Part shown: in pieces, positions 15,614 to 25,829 of the stretch
Position numbering within the stretch: the stretch's first letter is position 1
Layout: each line of letters opens with the position of its first letter
Assembly: GCF_000969605.1 (NCBI RefSeq)
Contig: NZ_JZUE01000017.1
Span: 1-64,000 of the forward strand
From: Aquincola tertiaricarbonis
Lineage (GTDB): Bacteria; Pseudomonadota; Gammaproteobacteria; Burkholderiales; Burkholderiaceae_C
DNA length: 64,000 nt
Direction of reading: 5' to 3'
The notes under the pieces: model-generated
What the model was told of the DNA's origin: nothing
The model's input: only the letters and a program-made list of their open reading frames with translations
Database searches by the model: none
Translations under genes and position numbers: made by a program

Positions 15614-16537
15614 ATGAGCTGGAGCACCGCACTGCGGGCCGGTACCGCCGCCATGGGCGTGGCCTGGGCCGTGGCCGCGCCGGGCCCGGCCGCCGCCGAT
15701 GCCGCCGGCTCGCCGACGCTGGAGCGCATCGCCGCCACTGCCACCATCAGCCTGGGCCACCGGGAGTCGTCGGTGCCGTTCTCGTACTACGACGAGAAGC
15801 ACCAGGTGGTGGGCTATTCGCACGAATTGGCGCTGCGGGTGGCCGAGGCGGTGCGCCAGTCGCTGCGGCTGCCGGCGCTGACCATCCGGCTGGTGCCCGT
15901 CACCTCGCACAACCGCATGCCGCTGGTGATCAACGGCACGGTGGACCTGGAATGCGGCTCCACCACCCACACCATCGAGCGCGAGGCGCAGGTGGCCTTC
16001 TCGCACAGCATCTTCATCGTCAGCACCCGGCTGCTGGTGGCGGCCGATTCGGGCATCCGCGACTTTCCCGACCTGGCCGGCAAGACGGTGGTGGTCACCG
16101 CCGGCACCCAGGCCGAGCGGCTGCTGCGCCGCTGGATCGAGCAGCAGTCGGCCGGCGTGCATGTGCTGGCCGGCAAGGACCATGGCGACTCCTTCCGCCT
16201 GCTGGCCAGCGGCCGGGCTGCCGCCTTCATGATGGACGACGCGCTGCTGTACGGCGAACGGGCGAAGGCCCGCCGGCCGGCGGATTGGCAGGTGGTGGGC
16301 ACGCCGATGTCGTACGAGGCCTATGCCTGCATGCTGCGCGCCGGCGACCCGGCCTTCAAGCGCGTGGTGGACGATGCGCTGGCGCGGGTGATGCGCTCCG
16401 GCGAGGCGCGGCGCCTGCATGAGCGCTGGTTCCGCCAGCCCATCCCGCCGCGCGGCGTGAACCTCGACTGGCCGCTGTCGGACGCGCTGGCTGCGCTCTA
16501 CCGCGAGCCCAACGACCGGCCGGCGGAGCGTCCATGA
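15614..16537 (+). CDS. amino-acid ABC-type periplasmic substrate-binding protein (GltI-like)
   Basis: Periplasmic binding protein of 307 residues of the polar amino acid (GltI/family 3) type. After a signal peptide ending near PAAADA come TLERIAATATISLGHRESS, VPFSYYDEKHQVVGYSHELA, NGTVDLECGSTTHTIERE and MSYEAYACMLRAGDPAF. These blocks resemble glutamate/aspartate binding proteins. The ATG at 15614 is preferred to 15590 because GGGAGGAGG lies just upstream. No ABC permease or ATPase is in the cluster, so it may serve as a signal receptor for the kinase or feed an unlinked transporter. It is the first gene after the sigma-54 promoter; the stop overlaps the next start (ATGA). Confidence 0.88.
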   Translation: MSWSTALRAGTAAMGVAWAVAAPGPAAADAAGSPTLERIAATATISLGHRESSVPFSYYDEKHQVVGYSHELALRVAEAVRQSLRLPALTIRLVPVTSHNRMPLVINGTVDLECGSTTHTIEREAQVAFSHSIFIVSTRLLVAADSGIRDFPDLAGKTVVVTAGTQAERLLRRWIEQQSAGVHVLAGKDHGDSFRLLASGRAAAFMMDDALLYGERAKARRPADWQVVGTPMSYEAYACMLRAGDPAFKRVVDDALARVMRSGEARRLHERWFRQPIPPRGVNLDWPLSDALAALYREPNDRPAERP

Positions 16538-17781
16538 GCGCTGCCGCACGGCCGCCCGAAGGCGGCGCTCCTCCCGCTCGGCGGGATCCCGCGCAGCGGG
16601 AGGGTGCTCCACTGAGCGCTGCCGCCCGGCCGCCCGAAGGCGGCGCTCCTCCCGCCCGGCGGGATCCCGCGCAGCGGGAGGGTGCTCCATTCCCCGCCGC
16701 CCGGCCGCGCCGCGGCCTGCCCGCCTGCGGCCCGGACTGCCCGCCCGGCTGCAGCCCCGCCTGCGTGCTGGCCGGCCCGGGCCGCGCGCCGCATGCCGGC
16801 GGCGCGCAGGCGCTGTCGGCCCGCCTGGCCGCTGCCGCGCCCGGTGCGCGTCCCAGCCGCAGCGGCTTCTATGCCAGCGGGGCGCAGGCGATGGAGGCGG
16901 CGCTGCGCATCGCCCGCAGCCACAGCGGCCGGCCGGCCATCATCAAGCTCACCGGCAGCTGCATGCCGGGCTCCGCGCCGGCCCGGACCGAGTTCGGCCG
17001 CCCGGCCGGCCCGGTGTGGCGGCTGCGCGCGCCCATGCCGCTGCACGGCGACCGCGACGAGCAGGTGCTGGAGCGGCTGGACGCGGTGCTGCAGGGCCCG
17101 CTGCGCGCGGAGCGCGTGGCCGCGCTGGTGATCGAGCCGGTGCAGGGCGAGGGCGCCGGCATGCTGCTGTCCGAGGACTTCGTGGTCGCGCTGCGCGAGC
17201 GCTGCGACCGACATCACATCCTGCTGGTGGCCGACGAGGTGCACTGCGGCCTGGCCCGCAGCGGGCGCCTGTTCGCCATGGCCCACCATGCGGCGGCGGC
17301 CGACCTGGTGGTGCATGCCGAAGGCCCGGACGGCCTGCTGCCGCTGGCCATCGTCACCGGGCCGGCCGCGGTGATGCAGTCGGCGCCCGACCAGGCCGCC
17401 TTCGGCGACGAGGGCCGCGAAGCCGCCATCGCCGCCTTGCATGCGGTGCTCGACCAGATCGACGAACACCGGCTGTGCCAGCGGGCCGAGCAGCTGGGCC
17501 GCCAGCTGCTGGCGGTGCTGGGCCGCGCCATGGCCTGGCAGCCGCGCATCGCCGACATCCGAGGCATCGGCTCGATGCTGGCCGTCGAGTGCATGCAGGG
17601 CAGCGATCCCGACCCCGTCTATGCCCGCCAGGTGCAGGACCGTGCGATGCAGCGCGGCCTGCTGCTGCCGGTCTCGGGCGACTGGGCCAACGTGGTGCGC
17701 CTGCCCTATCCCCTGGGCATCGACGACCGGGCCTTCGCGTCGCTGCTGGTCACCGTGGAGCAGGCCTTGCGCGGCGGCTAG
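16534..17781 (+). CDS. class-III aminotransferase homologue lacking the PLP lysine
   Basis: Protein of 415 residues with the fold of class-III (GABA/acetylornithine-type) aminotransferases: YASGAQAMEAALRIARSHSG (phosphate loop), ALVIEPVQGEGAG, and ADEVHCGLARSGRLFA with the ring-binding Asp234. At the place of the PLP lysine (normally A-K-S-x-x-G-G) the sequence is HAEGPDGLLPLAIVTG, so Glu263 replaces the lysine. A true transaminase is therefore unlikely. The usual N-terminal domain start is also gone: residues 1-52 are two copies of a 26-residue repeat made from DNA repeats at 16535-16690, then a Pro/Cys/Gly-rich stretch. The frame is intact and coupled to both flanking genes, so it may be a repurposed protein or one in early decay. 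Confidence 0.75.
   Translation: MSAAARPPEGGAPPARRDPAQREGAPLSAAARPPEGGAPPARRDPAQREGAPFPAARPRRGLPACGPDCPPGCSPACVLAGPGRAPHAGGAQALSARLAAAAPGARPSRSGFYASGAQAMEAALRIARSHSGRPAIIKLTGSCMPGSAPARTEFGRPAGPVWRLRAPMPLHGDRDEQVLERLDAVLQGPLRAERVAALVIEPVQGEGAGMLLSEDFVVALRERCDRHHILLVADEVHCGLARSGRLFAMAHHAAAADLVVHAEGPDGLLPLAIVTGPAAVMQSAPDQAAFGDEGREAAIAALHAVLDQIDEHRLCQRAEQLGRQLLAVLGRAMAWQPRIADIRGIGSMLAVECMQGSDPDPVYARQVQDRAMQRGLLLPVSGDWANVVRLPYPLGIDDRAFASLLVTVEQALRGG
16535..16690 (+). repeat. two tandem copies of a 78-bp palindromic repeat inside a coding region
   Basis: Units 16535-16612 and 16613-16690 differ at only three of 78 positions. Each unit contains a GGCCGCCCGAAGGCGGC-type stem and a longer imperfect palindrome centred on GGGATCCC, so it resembles a REP-like mobile palindrome. 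The length is 26 codons, so the duplication keeps the frame and adds PPEGGAPPARRDPAQREGAP-type residues twice to the aminotransferase homologue. Confidence 0.9.
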
Positions 17782-17831
17782 CGGCGCCATTCCTTCCCTC
17801 CAGATTCCTTCTCCTTCCAAGCCACTCACGC

Positions 17832-18428
17832 ATGAATCCGTTCGCCGTTGCCGGCATCCAGATGCCGGTGTCCGCCCAGGACGACAACATCCCGCACGAG
17901 CACCTGATCAGCTCGCAGGCCGACTTCGACCGGCATGCCGACGAGATCGTGAAGGACCCCGAGGTCAAGATCATGAAGCGCATCAACTGCCGCGGCGCCA
18001 CGCTGGAGGCCTGCGCCACGCAGTCGGGCACGCTGGTGGGGCCGCTGCTGACCGAGGTGGTGGGCGCCAGGGAGCTGACGCCCTACAAGGGCGGCTGGTG
18101 CGGCAACGAGGTGTTCCCGGGCGCCTTCACCGAAGGCGTGCGCGAGAAGGCCCGGCAGATGGCCGAGCGCTTCGGCAACCAGCTGCTGGAGGAGGGCTAC
18201 CGCGGCTATTTCATGAGCGAGGACGGCAGCGTGGCCTACCAGCGCTTCGACTACGACCGCCGCGCCATCTACAACGAGCGCGAGGCCTTCTTCCTGCGCA
18301 TCACCGGCCCGGGGGACTACCGCAGCGAAGGCGCCGACCTTGGCATCCAGAACCACTACGCCGGCAAGCCGATCGTCACCACCCAGCACGAGCTGGCGCC
18401 GGCCCCCGGCTCCTTCAAGATCCTGTGA
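17832..18428 (+). CDS. short ATP-grasp / biotin carboxylase-like protein, probably incomplete
   Basis: Protein of 198 residues that resembles parts of a larger (about 500-residue) betaproteobacterial ATP-grasp, biotin carboxylase-like family: NIPHEHLISSQADFDRHADE, VKIMKRINCRGATLEACATQ, ELTPYKGGWCGNEVFPGAF, then YDRRAIYNEREAFFLRITG and a C terminus ending GSFKIL. The segment that should carry the metal-binding ExNxR motif of ATP-grasp enzymes is not present; EEGYRGYF jumps directly to MSEDGSVAY. The N-terminal domain is also absent. Both losses are in frame, so this is either a shortened binding protein or a gene in decay. It lies 51 bp after the aminotransferase homologue. The family assignment is from memory and needs a search. 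Confidence 0.55.
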   Translation: MNPFAVAGIQMPVSAQDDNIPHEHLISSQADFDRHADEIVKDPEVKIMKRINCRGATLEACATQSGTLVGPLLTEVVGARELTPYKGGWCGNEVFPGAFTEGVREKARQMAERFGNQLLEEGYRGYFMSEDGSVAYQRFDYDRRAIYNEREAFFLRITGPGDYRSEGADLGIQNHYAGKPIVTTQHELAPAPGSFKIL

Positions 18429-18448
18429 GCGGCCGCGCTGCCCCACCG

Positions 18449-19441
18449 ATGCAGGTCGGCTTACGCACGCTGTTCGAGGACACGCCCGGCCCGCTGTGGC
18501 AGGCCGCCTTCGAGCGGCTGTGGCCGGGCTACAGCGCCTGGTTCCTGCGCGGCGGCATGGTGGACCGGCCCAGCTACCTGGCTTCGCGCCGGGCGCTGCG
18601 CAACCACATGCCCGAGCTGGTGCCCACCTGGGAGAAGCTGGTGGCCCTGGCCGGCGGCGAGGACGTGCGATCGCGCTTCCTGTCGCTGTGGTGCCCGCCG
18701 CCCTACATCGCCGGCTGCTCGCAGGCGGTGTGGGTCGATCCGCTGGGCCAGGAGCCGCCAGCCCTGCTGCGCAACTACGACTACGCCCCCGCGCTGCTGG
18801 AGGGCGAATGGATGGCCACCCGCTGGGTCGGCCAGCAGGTGCTGGCGATGAGCGACTGCTGCTGGGGCGTGCTCGACGGCCTGAACGAATCCGGCCTGGC
18901 GGCCACGCTGGCCTTCGGCGGGCGCACCGTCACCGGCGAGGGCTTCGGCATTCCGCTGGTGCTGCGCTACGTGCTGGAGGTGGCGCGCAACACCGCCGAG
19001 GCGGTGCAGCAGCTGCGCCGGCTGCCGGTGAGCATGTGCTACAGCGTCACACTGCTGGATGCCTCGGGCGACTGGGCCACGGTGTTCGTGTCGCCCGACC
19101 GGCCGACGGAGGTCACCCGCATCGGCGCGGTGAGCAACTTCCAGCACCGCGTGGAATGGCCCGAGCATGCCCGCGCCACCCATGCGCTGGAACGCCAGCA
19201 GCACCTGCAGGGCCTGCTGGACAACGGCGCCAGCCTGGCCCATGCGCAGGCCGCGTTGCTGCATCCGCCGCTCTACCAGACCTCGTGGGAACGCGGCTAC
19301 GGCACCTTGTACAGCGCCACCTACCGGCCCGCGATGCGGCAGGCCACCTTGTCATGGCCCGGCGACAGCTGGGTGCAGTCCCTCGATGCGCTCGCCACCG
19401 GCACGCGCGAGTTGCAGTACGGCGCCGCGCCCCGCGCGTAG
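18449..19441 (+). CDS. C45-family Ntn-hydrolase / acyltransferase
   Basis: Protein of 330 residues of the C45 (acyl-CoA:6-aminopenicillanate acyltransferase-like) Ntn-hydrolase family. The likely nucleophile is the cysteine in YIAGCSQAVW, released by self-cleavage, followed by the typical LLRNYDYAP, SDCCWGVLDGLNESGLA, GFGIPLVLRYVLE and AVSNFQHRVEW blocks. Such enzymes hydrolyse or transfer amides of small acyl-amino compounds; the substrate here is unknown. An alternative GTG at 18425 overlaps the previous stop (GTGA) and adds eight residues; the ATG at 18449 is kept because neither has a clear ribosome binding site. Context: between an ATP-grasp-like protein and an acidic amino acid symporter. 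Confidence 0.8.
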   Translation: MQVGLRTLFEDTPGPLWQAAFERLWPGYSAWFLRGGMVDRPSYLASRRALRNHMPELVPTWEKLVALAGGEDVRSRFLSLWCPPPYIAGCSQAVWVDPLGQEPPALLRNYDYAPALLEGEWMATRWVGQQVLAMSDCCWGVLDGLNESGLAATLAFGGRTVTGEGFGIPLVLRYVLEVARNTAEAVQQLRRLPVSMCYSVTLLDASGDWATVFVSPDRPTEVTRIGAVSNFQHRVEWPEHARATHALERQQHLQGLLDNGASLAHAQAALLHPPLYQTSWERGYGTLYSATYRPAMRQATLSWPGDSWVQSLDALATGTRELQYGAAPRA

Positions 19442-19486
19442 GCGCCGCCCACACACCACCAACAACATTCCAACGGAGAGAGCAGC

Positions 19487-20854
19487 ATGAGCAGCGCGAC
19501 ATTGAGCGGCAGCAGCAGCGGAGGGGGCGGCCACGGCGCCCGGGCAGCGGTGAAGAAGAAGGTGCCGGCGGCGGTCTACATCCTGGTGGCCATGCTGCTG
19601 GGCATCGCCATCGGCTACGGCGTGTTCGTCGAGTTCCCGGACAAGAAGGTGGCCGCGCAGATCGCGGGCTACATCTCCATCGTGTCCGACGTGTTCCTGC
19701 GGCTGATCAAGATGCTGATCGCGCCGCTGGTGTTCTCCACGCTGGTGGTGGGCATCGCCCACATGGGCACCGCCTCGTCGGTGGGCCGCGTCTTCGGCAA
19801 GGCGCTCGCCTGGTTCTTCACCGCCTCGCTCATCTCGCTGGTGCTGGGGCTGGTGATGGCCAACCTGCTCAAGCCGGGTGTCAACCTGGGCCTGCCGCTG
19901 CCGGACATCGGCGCCTCGGCCAACCTGGCCACGGCCAAGTTCACGCTGAAGGACTTCGTCAGCCACCTGGTGCCCAAGTCCTTCGCCGAGGCGATGGCGC
20001 ACAACGAGATCCTGCAGATCGTGGTGTTCTCGATGTTCTTCGGCGTGGCGCTGGCCTCGCTGGGCGACAAGGCCAAGACCCTGGTGCTGGCCATCGAGGA
20101 GCTGTCGCATGCCATGCTGGTGATCACCGGCTACGTGATGAAGCTCGCGCCGCTGGCGGTGATGGCCGCCATGGCCGCCACCGTGGCGGTCAACGGCCTG
20201 GAGATCCTGCTGAAGTTCGCGGTCTTCATGGGCGACTTCTACCTGGGCCTGTTCGTGCTGTGGGCGGTGCTGATCGGTGCCGGCTTCCTGTTCCTGGGCC
20301 CGCGGGTGTTCAAGCTGCTGGTGCAGATCAAGGAAGCCTTCCTGCTGTCCTTCGCCACCGCCAGCTCCGAGGCCGCCTACCCCAAGATCCTGGATGCGCT
20401 GGACCGCTTCGGCGTGCGCCGCAAGATCAGCAGCTTCGTCATGCCGATGGGCTATTCGTTCAACCTGGACGGCTCGATGATGTACTGCACCTTCGCCGTG
20501 CTGTTCATCGCCCAGGCCTACGGCATCGAGCTGCCGGTGGCCACGCAGGTCACCATGCTGCTGATCCTGATGCTCACTTCCAAGGGCATGGCCGGCGTGC
20601 CGCGCGCCTCGCTGGTGGTCATCGCCGCCACGTTGAACCAGTTCAACATCCCCGAGGCCGGCCTGCTGCTCATCCTGGGCATCGACACCTTCCTGGACAT
20701 GGGCCGCAGCGCCACCAATGCGGTGGGCAACTCCATCGCCACCGCGGTGGTGGCCAAGTGGGAAGGGGAGCTGCTGCCGGAGGACCAGGCTGCGGCCCAT
20801 GCCGCCGCGCTGGATGCCGCCGCCCGCGCCAAGGCCCAGGTGGCCCATGGCTGA
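19487..20854 (+). CDS. dicarboxylate/amino acid:cation symporter (DAACS family)
   Basis: Inner-membrane secondary transporter of 455 residues with about eight helices and two re-entrant loops. Seen: LLGIAIGYGVF (helix 1), RLIKMLIAPLVFSTL, the serine-rich loop SFATASSEAAYP, FNLDGSMMY (NMDGT-like), SKGMAGVPRAS, and DTFLDMGRSATNAVGN in helix 8. The last block keeps the Asp and Arg (D-M-G-R) that in GltPh bind the amino group and side-chain carboxylate of aspartate, whereas DctA-type carriers differ there. I therefore favour an acidic amino acid or close analogue as substrate. GGAGAG lies upstream of the ATG. The stop overlaps the next gene by eight bases. Confidence 0.9.
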   Translation: MSSATLSGSSSGGGGHGARAAVKKKVPAAVYILVAMLLGIAIGYGVFVEFPDKKVAAQIAGYISIVSDVFLRLIKMLIAPLVFSTLVVGIAHMGTASSVGRVFGKALAWFFTASLISLVLGLVMANLLKPGVNLGLPLPDIGASANLATAKFTLKDFVSHLVPKSFAEAMAHNEILQIVVFSMFFGVALASLGDKAKTLVLAIEELSHAMLVITGYVMKLAPLAVMAAMAATVAVNGLEILLKFAVFMGDFYLGLFVLWAVLIGAGFLFLGPRVFKLLVQIKEAFLLSFATASSEAAYPKILDALDRFGVRRKISSFVMPMGYSFNLDGSMMYCTFAVLFIAQAYGIELPVATQVTMLLILMLTSKGMAGVPRASLVVIAATLNQFNIPEAGLLLILGIDTFLDMGRSATNAVGNSIATAVVAKWEGELLPEDQAAAHAAALDAAARAKAQVAHG

Positions 20855-21794
20855 GGCCGCCCGCCACCGGCCGCTGCGGCGGCTGGCCCGTGCGGCGGGC
20901 CACCTGGCCGCCGCCGCCGCCGTGCTGCTGATGGCGGCCACGCCGCTGCGGGCGCAGACCGACGCGGCGCCCGCCGAGCTCACCGGCACGCTGAAGAAGC
21001 TGCGCGACAGCGGCGCCATCACGCTGGCCCACCGGGCGGACGCGGTGCCGTTCTCCTACCTGTCGGCGCGCGGCGAGCCCATCGGCTACACCATCGACCT
21101 GTGCGTGCTGCTGGCGGAGGCGCTGGGCGAGCAGGTGGGCCGCACGCTGGCGCTGCGCTGGCTGCCGGTGACGGCCGACAGCCGCATCCCGGCCATCGTG
21201 GCCGGCCAGGCCGACCTGGAATGCGGCGCCACCACCAGCAACCTGGAGCGCCAGCGGCTGGTGGCGTTTTCGCCCACGCTGTTCATCGCCGGCACCAAGC
21301 TGCTGGTGCCACGCGGCTCGCCGGTGAAGTCGTTCCGCGACCTGGCGCAGCGCAGCGTGGCCGTCACCTCCGGCACCACCAACGAGAAGGCGGTGCGTGA
21401 GCTGTCGCGGCGCTTCGGCATCGCGATGGCGGTGCAGGTGACGCCGGACCATGAGGCCGGGCTGGCGCTGCTGCGATCGGGCCAGGTGCAGGCCCTGGCG
21501 ACCGACGACGTGCTGCTGCACGGCCTGGTGGCGCACCACCGGCTGCAGGCCGACTACCGCGTGGTGGGCGACTACCTCAGCTACGACCCCTATGCAGTGA
21601 TGTTCCGCAAGGACGACCCGGCCCTGGCCGCAGCGATCGACCAGGCGGTGCGCCGGCTGGCGGAGGACGGCGAGATCGAGCGCCGCTACAAGCGCTGGTT
21701 CCTGCAGAAGTTGCCGTCGGGCGTGAGCCTGGGGCTGCCGATGAGCGCGCAGCTCGAGTCCGCGCTGGGTGCGCTGTCGTTCAAGCGCGAATAA
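20847..21794 (+). CDS. second amino-acid-type periplasmic substrate-binding protein
   Basis: Periplasmic binding protein of 315 residues, a paralogue of the one at 15614: LTGTLKKLRDSGAITLAHRA, VPFSYLSARGEPIGYTIDL, AGQADLECGATTSNLERQR, TNEKAVRELSRRF and YDPYAVMFRKDDPALAAA. It has a signal peptide with an Arg-rich start and cleavage near LRAQ. The ATG at 20847 overlaps the symporter stop by eight bases and is the only plausible start. A perfect terminator follows at 21821-21853, so it ends the sigma-54 operon. Two such binding proteins without ABC partners point to signalling or to delivery to another transporter. Confidence 0.87.
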   Translation: MAEAARHRPLRRLARAAGHLAAAAAVLLMAATPLRAQTDAAPAELTGTLKKLRDSGAITLAHRADAVPFSYLSARGEPIGYTIDLCVLLAEALGEQVGRTLALRWLPVTADSRIPAIVAGQADLECGATTSNLERQRLVAFSPTLFIAGTKLLVPRGSPVKSFRDLAQRSVAVTSGTTNEKAVRELSRRFGIAMAVQVTPDHEAGLALLRSGQVQALATDDVLLHGLVAHHRLQADYRVVGDYLSYDPYAVMFRKDDPALAAAIDQAVRRLAEDGEIERRYKRWFLQKLPSGVSLGLPMSAQLESALGALSFKRE

Positions 21795-21820
21795 CGACGG
21801 AAGGCAAGCCCGCGTCGAGT

Positions 21821-21853
21821 ACACGCCCCGAATGTCGGGGCGTGTCATTTTTT
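21821..21853 (+). terminator. strong intrinsic terminator ending the symporter operon
   Basis: The stem ACACGCCCC (21821-21829) pairs perfectly with GGGGCGTGT (21837-21845) around a seven-base loop that can close by one more G-C pair. Six T's (21848-21853) follow after CA. It lies 26 bp after the stop of the second binding protein and separates the operon from the kinase gene. Confidence 0.9.
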
Positions 21854-21881
21854 ACCTGCAAAGTCGGCAAAATCGGCGCAC

Positions 21882-23758
21882 ATGTCCTGGCGCCTGTCCG
21901 TGTTGCTCCTGCTTGCCGCCGCCGCGCTGCTGGCAGCGGCCGCCATGGCGGGTTACCGCTGGGGCCATGCGCAAGGCCTGCAGGCGCTGCGCGAGGACAC
22001 CAACCACCGGCTGGACCTGTTCGCCACCACGGCCCAGGGGCGCATCAGCCGGCTGGAGCACAGCGCCGCCACCATCCAGCTGCATCCGGCGGTGCTGGCG
22101 CTGTACCGCGGACCGGCGCGCCACCGACCGCCCGAACGCGTGGCCGCCGCCAACGACCTGCTGCACCGGCTGAATGCCCACCAGGGCAGCACCGCCGTCT
22201 TCGTCGCCGACGAGCGCGGCATGGTGCTGGCCAGCAGCAATTTGGACCAGCCCGACGACAGCCAGCTCGGCCAAGACCTGTCCTACCGGCCCTACTACAT
22301 GGAGGCGCTGTCGGGCCGGGTCGGGCGGCACTTCGCGGTGGGCACGGCGGCCGATGCGCCGGGCTACTTCTTCTCGCATCCCATCCGCGATGGCGACCGG
22401 GTGGTGGGCGTGGCCGTCACCAAGGTGTCGCTGGCCGACATCGACCAGGCTTTTCCGCTGCTGGGCACGCCCGCGCTCATCCTCGACCGCAACGACGTGG
22501 TGATCCTGTCCTCCCGGCCGCAATGGCTGTACACCACGATGCAGCCGCTGACGGTGGAGGCGCGGGTGGACTTGGAGCTCACCGGCATGTACGGCAACCG
22601 CCGGCTGGGTCGCTTCCCGCTGCCGCTGCCGCTGGCCTGGCAGCCCGACACGCAGACGCTGGACCAGGTGCTGCAGCCGGAGGCCGACAACCTGTCCCGC
22701 GATGGCGCCGGCCTGCTGGTGCAGGGCCGCACCCTGGACGGCATGGACTGGCGGCTGCTGCTGTTCTCCGACCTGGCCGGTGTGCGCGCCCGGGCACGCG
22801 GCACCGGCGCCATGGCCGCGCTGTGCGCGGCGGTCGTCATGCTGGTGCTGCTGGCCGTGCTGCAGCGCCGCCGCGCCGCGCGCCAGCGGCTGCGCGACCA
22901 GCAGGCGCTTCAGCGGCTGAATGCCGAGCTGGAGGACACCGTGGCCCGCCGCACCCGGGCGCTCACCGACGCCAACCGCGAGCTACGCCGCGAAATGGCC
23001 GAGCGGGTGCAGGCCGAGGCCACGCTGCGCGCCGCGCAGGACGAGCTGGTGCAGGCGGCCAAGCTGGCGGTGGTGGGCCAGCTGTCCACCGGCATCACCC
23101 ATGAACTGGCGCAGCCGCTGGGCGCCATCCGCACGCTGGCGGGCAATGCGCGCGAATTCATGCGGCGCGGCGACCTGGACGGCGCGCACGGCAACCTGGC
23201 CATCGTCGACACGCTGGTCGAGCGCATGGGCGGCATCATCCATCCGTTCAAGGCCTTCGCCCGCAAGTCGCCGGTGGAGCCGGCGGCGGTGCCGGTGGCG
23301 GCGGCGCTGCGCAGCGCGCTGTTCCTGCTCGACCAGCGGGTGCGCGCCGAGCGGGTGGAGGTCCGGCTGCAGCTGGCGGACGCCGGGACCGGCAGCCCGG
23401 TGGCCTGGTGCAACCGCAACCGGCTGGAGCAGGTGCTCATCAACCTGATCGGCAATGCCATCGACGCGATGCATGGCGCCCCGCGCCGGCAGCTGCTGGT
23501 CGAGGCACGGACGCTGGACGGCGAGCGGGTGTGCATCCGCGTGGCCGACAGCGGCGGCGGCCTGCCGCCATCGGTGCTGGCCGGCCTGTTCACCCCCTTC
23601 TTCACCACGAAGCCGCCGGGCAGCGGGCTCGGCCTGGGCCTGGTGATTTCGCGCGGCATCGCGCAGGACTATGGCGGCGACCTCGCCGCGGCCAACCGGC
23701 CCGAAGGCGGCGCCGTGTTCACGCTGTGGCTGCCGGCCGCACGCAACCCCCTTCTTCC

Positions 23759-23762
<4 letters not shown>
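21882..23762 (+). CDS. DctB-like sensor histidine kinase
   Basis: Membrane sensor kinase of 626 residues in DctB layout: helix 1 (residues 4-24), a periplasmic double-Cache-type sensor (SYRPYYMEALSGRVGRHFAV, then GYFFSHPIRDGDRVVGVAV) to about 300, helix 2 (309-327), a coiled coil, the H-box GITHELAQPLGAIRT with His407, and an HATPase domain (NLIGNAIDAM, FFTTKPPGSGLGLGL). DctB kinases sense C4-dicarboxylates in the periplasm; here an acidic amino acid or related compound is likelier, given the neighbours. The stop overlaps the response-regulator start (ATGA). It has no obvious ribosome binding site at its ATG. Confidence 0.92.
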
Positions 23763-25090
<1,328 letters not shown>

Positions 25091-25233
25091 TCGAGCGCGC
25101 CGGCCACGAAAAGAAGGCCGGCCGCGGAGGTCACGGACGGCCTGCAAGCCAGGCGCCGGCCTGTGGCCGGCACGGTGGAATCTGCGCCGGGGCGGGCGCG
25201 TGGTGTGGATGTTCGGGGCAGGCCCGCGCCCGC

Positions 25234-25539
25234 TCAGCGGCGGCGCGTCAGCAGCAGCCCGGCCAGCACGCCCAGCGCCAGCGCGCCGGCCACCACCGGC
25301 CACGGGTTGTCGTGCACCAGGTTGTCGGCCGCGCGGGCGGTGCTGCGGCCGCGCTCCACGGCGGTGTCGCGGGCCTGGGCCAGCGTCTCGCGGGCGGCGC
25401 GCAGCTTGGCCAGGCCACGGGCACGCAGTTCCTCGGCGCGGCTGCTCTCGGCCGTGGCGGCCTGTTCCAGGGCTTCCTGGGCGCCGCTGAGCGCACCCTG
25501 GGCATCGGCATGCAGGGCTTCGACGGAATGCAGGGACAT
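25234..25539 (-). CDS. DUF883 (ElaB/YqjD-like) membrane-anchored protein
   Basis: Protein of 101 residues. A long charged helix with Ala/Glu/Arg repeats (residues 1-75) is followed by DNPWPVVAGALALGVLAGLLLTRRR, the DUF883 tail anchor with a conserved NPW and an Arg-rich end. E. coli homologues bind ribosomes at the inner membrane in stationary phase; that role here is by analogy. The ATG at 25539 gives the family's usual length. The promoter region upstream (25540-25829, shared with the divergent CAP-domain gene) shows no other feature I can support. A GC hairpin without a T run (25155-25171) lies between this gene and the convergent regulator gene. Confidence 0.85.
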   Translation of the reverse strand: MSLHSVEALHADAQGALSGAQEALEQAATAESSRAEELRARGLAKLRAARETLAQARDTAVERGRSTARAADNLVHDNPWPVVAGALALGVLAGLLLTRRR

Positions 25540-25829
25540 GACGGTCTTTCGCAAAAGGGAAGGGGAACGGAAAAAAGGGCTTGCACCGACGACTGCACGG
25601 CCCTTGGCAGCAGCACGCCCCATGCCAACCGCCGTCCAGGGCGGATCCCCAGGGCAGCGCCGGCCCGCCATTCGACAAGCCGTACGAACTGCCCCGGATG
25701 CCGTTCGCCGGGCGGAACGCTGCCGCCGGGGGCCGGCCATCGGCCACCGCTTTGCGGGGGTGGTGGAGGCGCAGGGCCCGGGCTTGCCCGCAGCAGGCGA
25801 CATCAACACGCCTTGAAAGGGATGGAGCC

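Noticed and set aside
17016-17831. Extension of the ATP-grasp-like frame back into the aminotransferase gene
   Set aside because: Arginine/alanine-rich wrong-frame sequence; protein-like composition begins only at the ATG at 17832.
25155-25171. GCCGGCC-TGT-GGCCGGC hairpin between convergent genes
   Set aside because: Strong stem but no T run on either strand, so not listed as a terminator.
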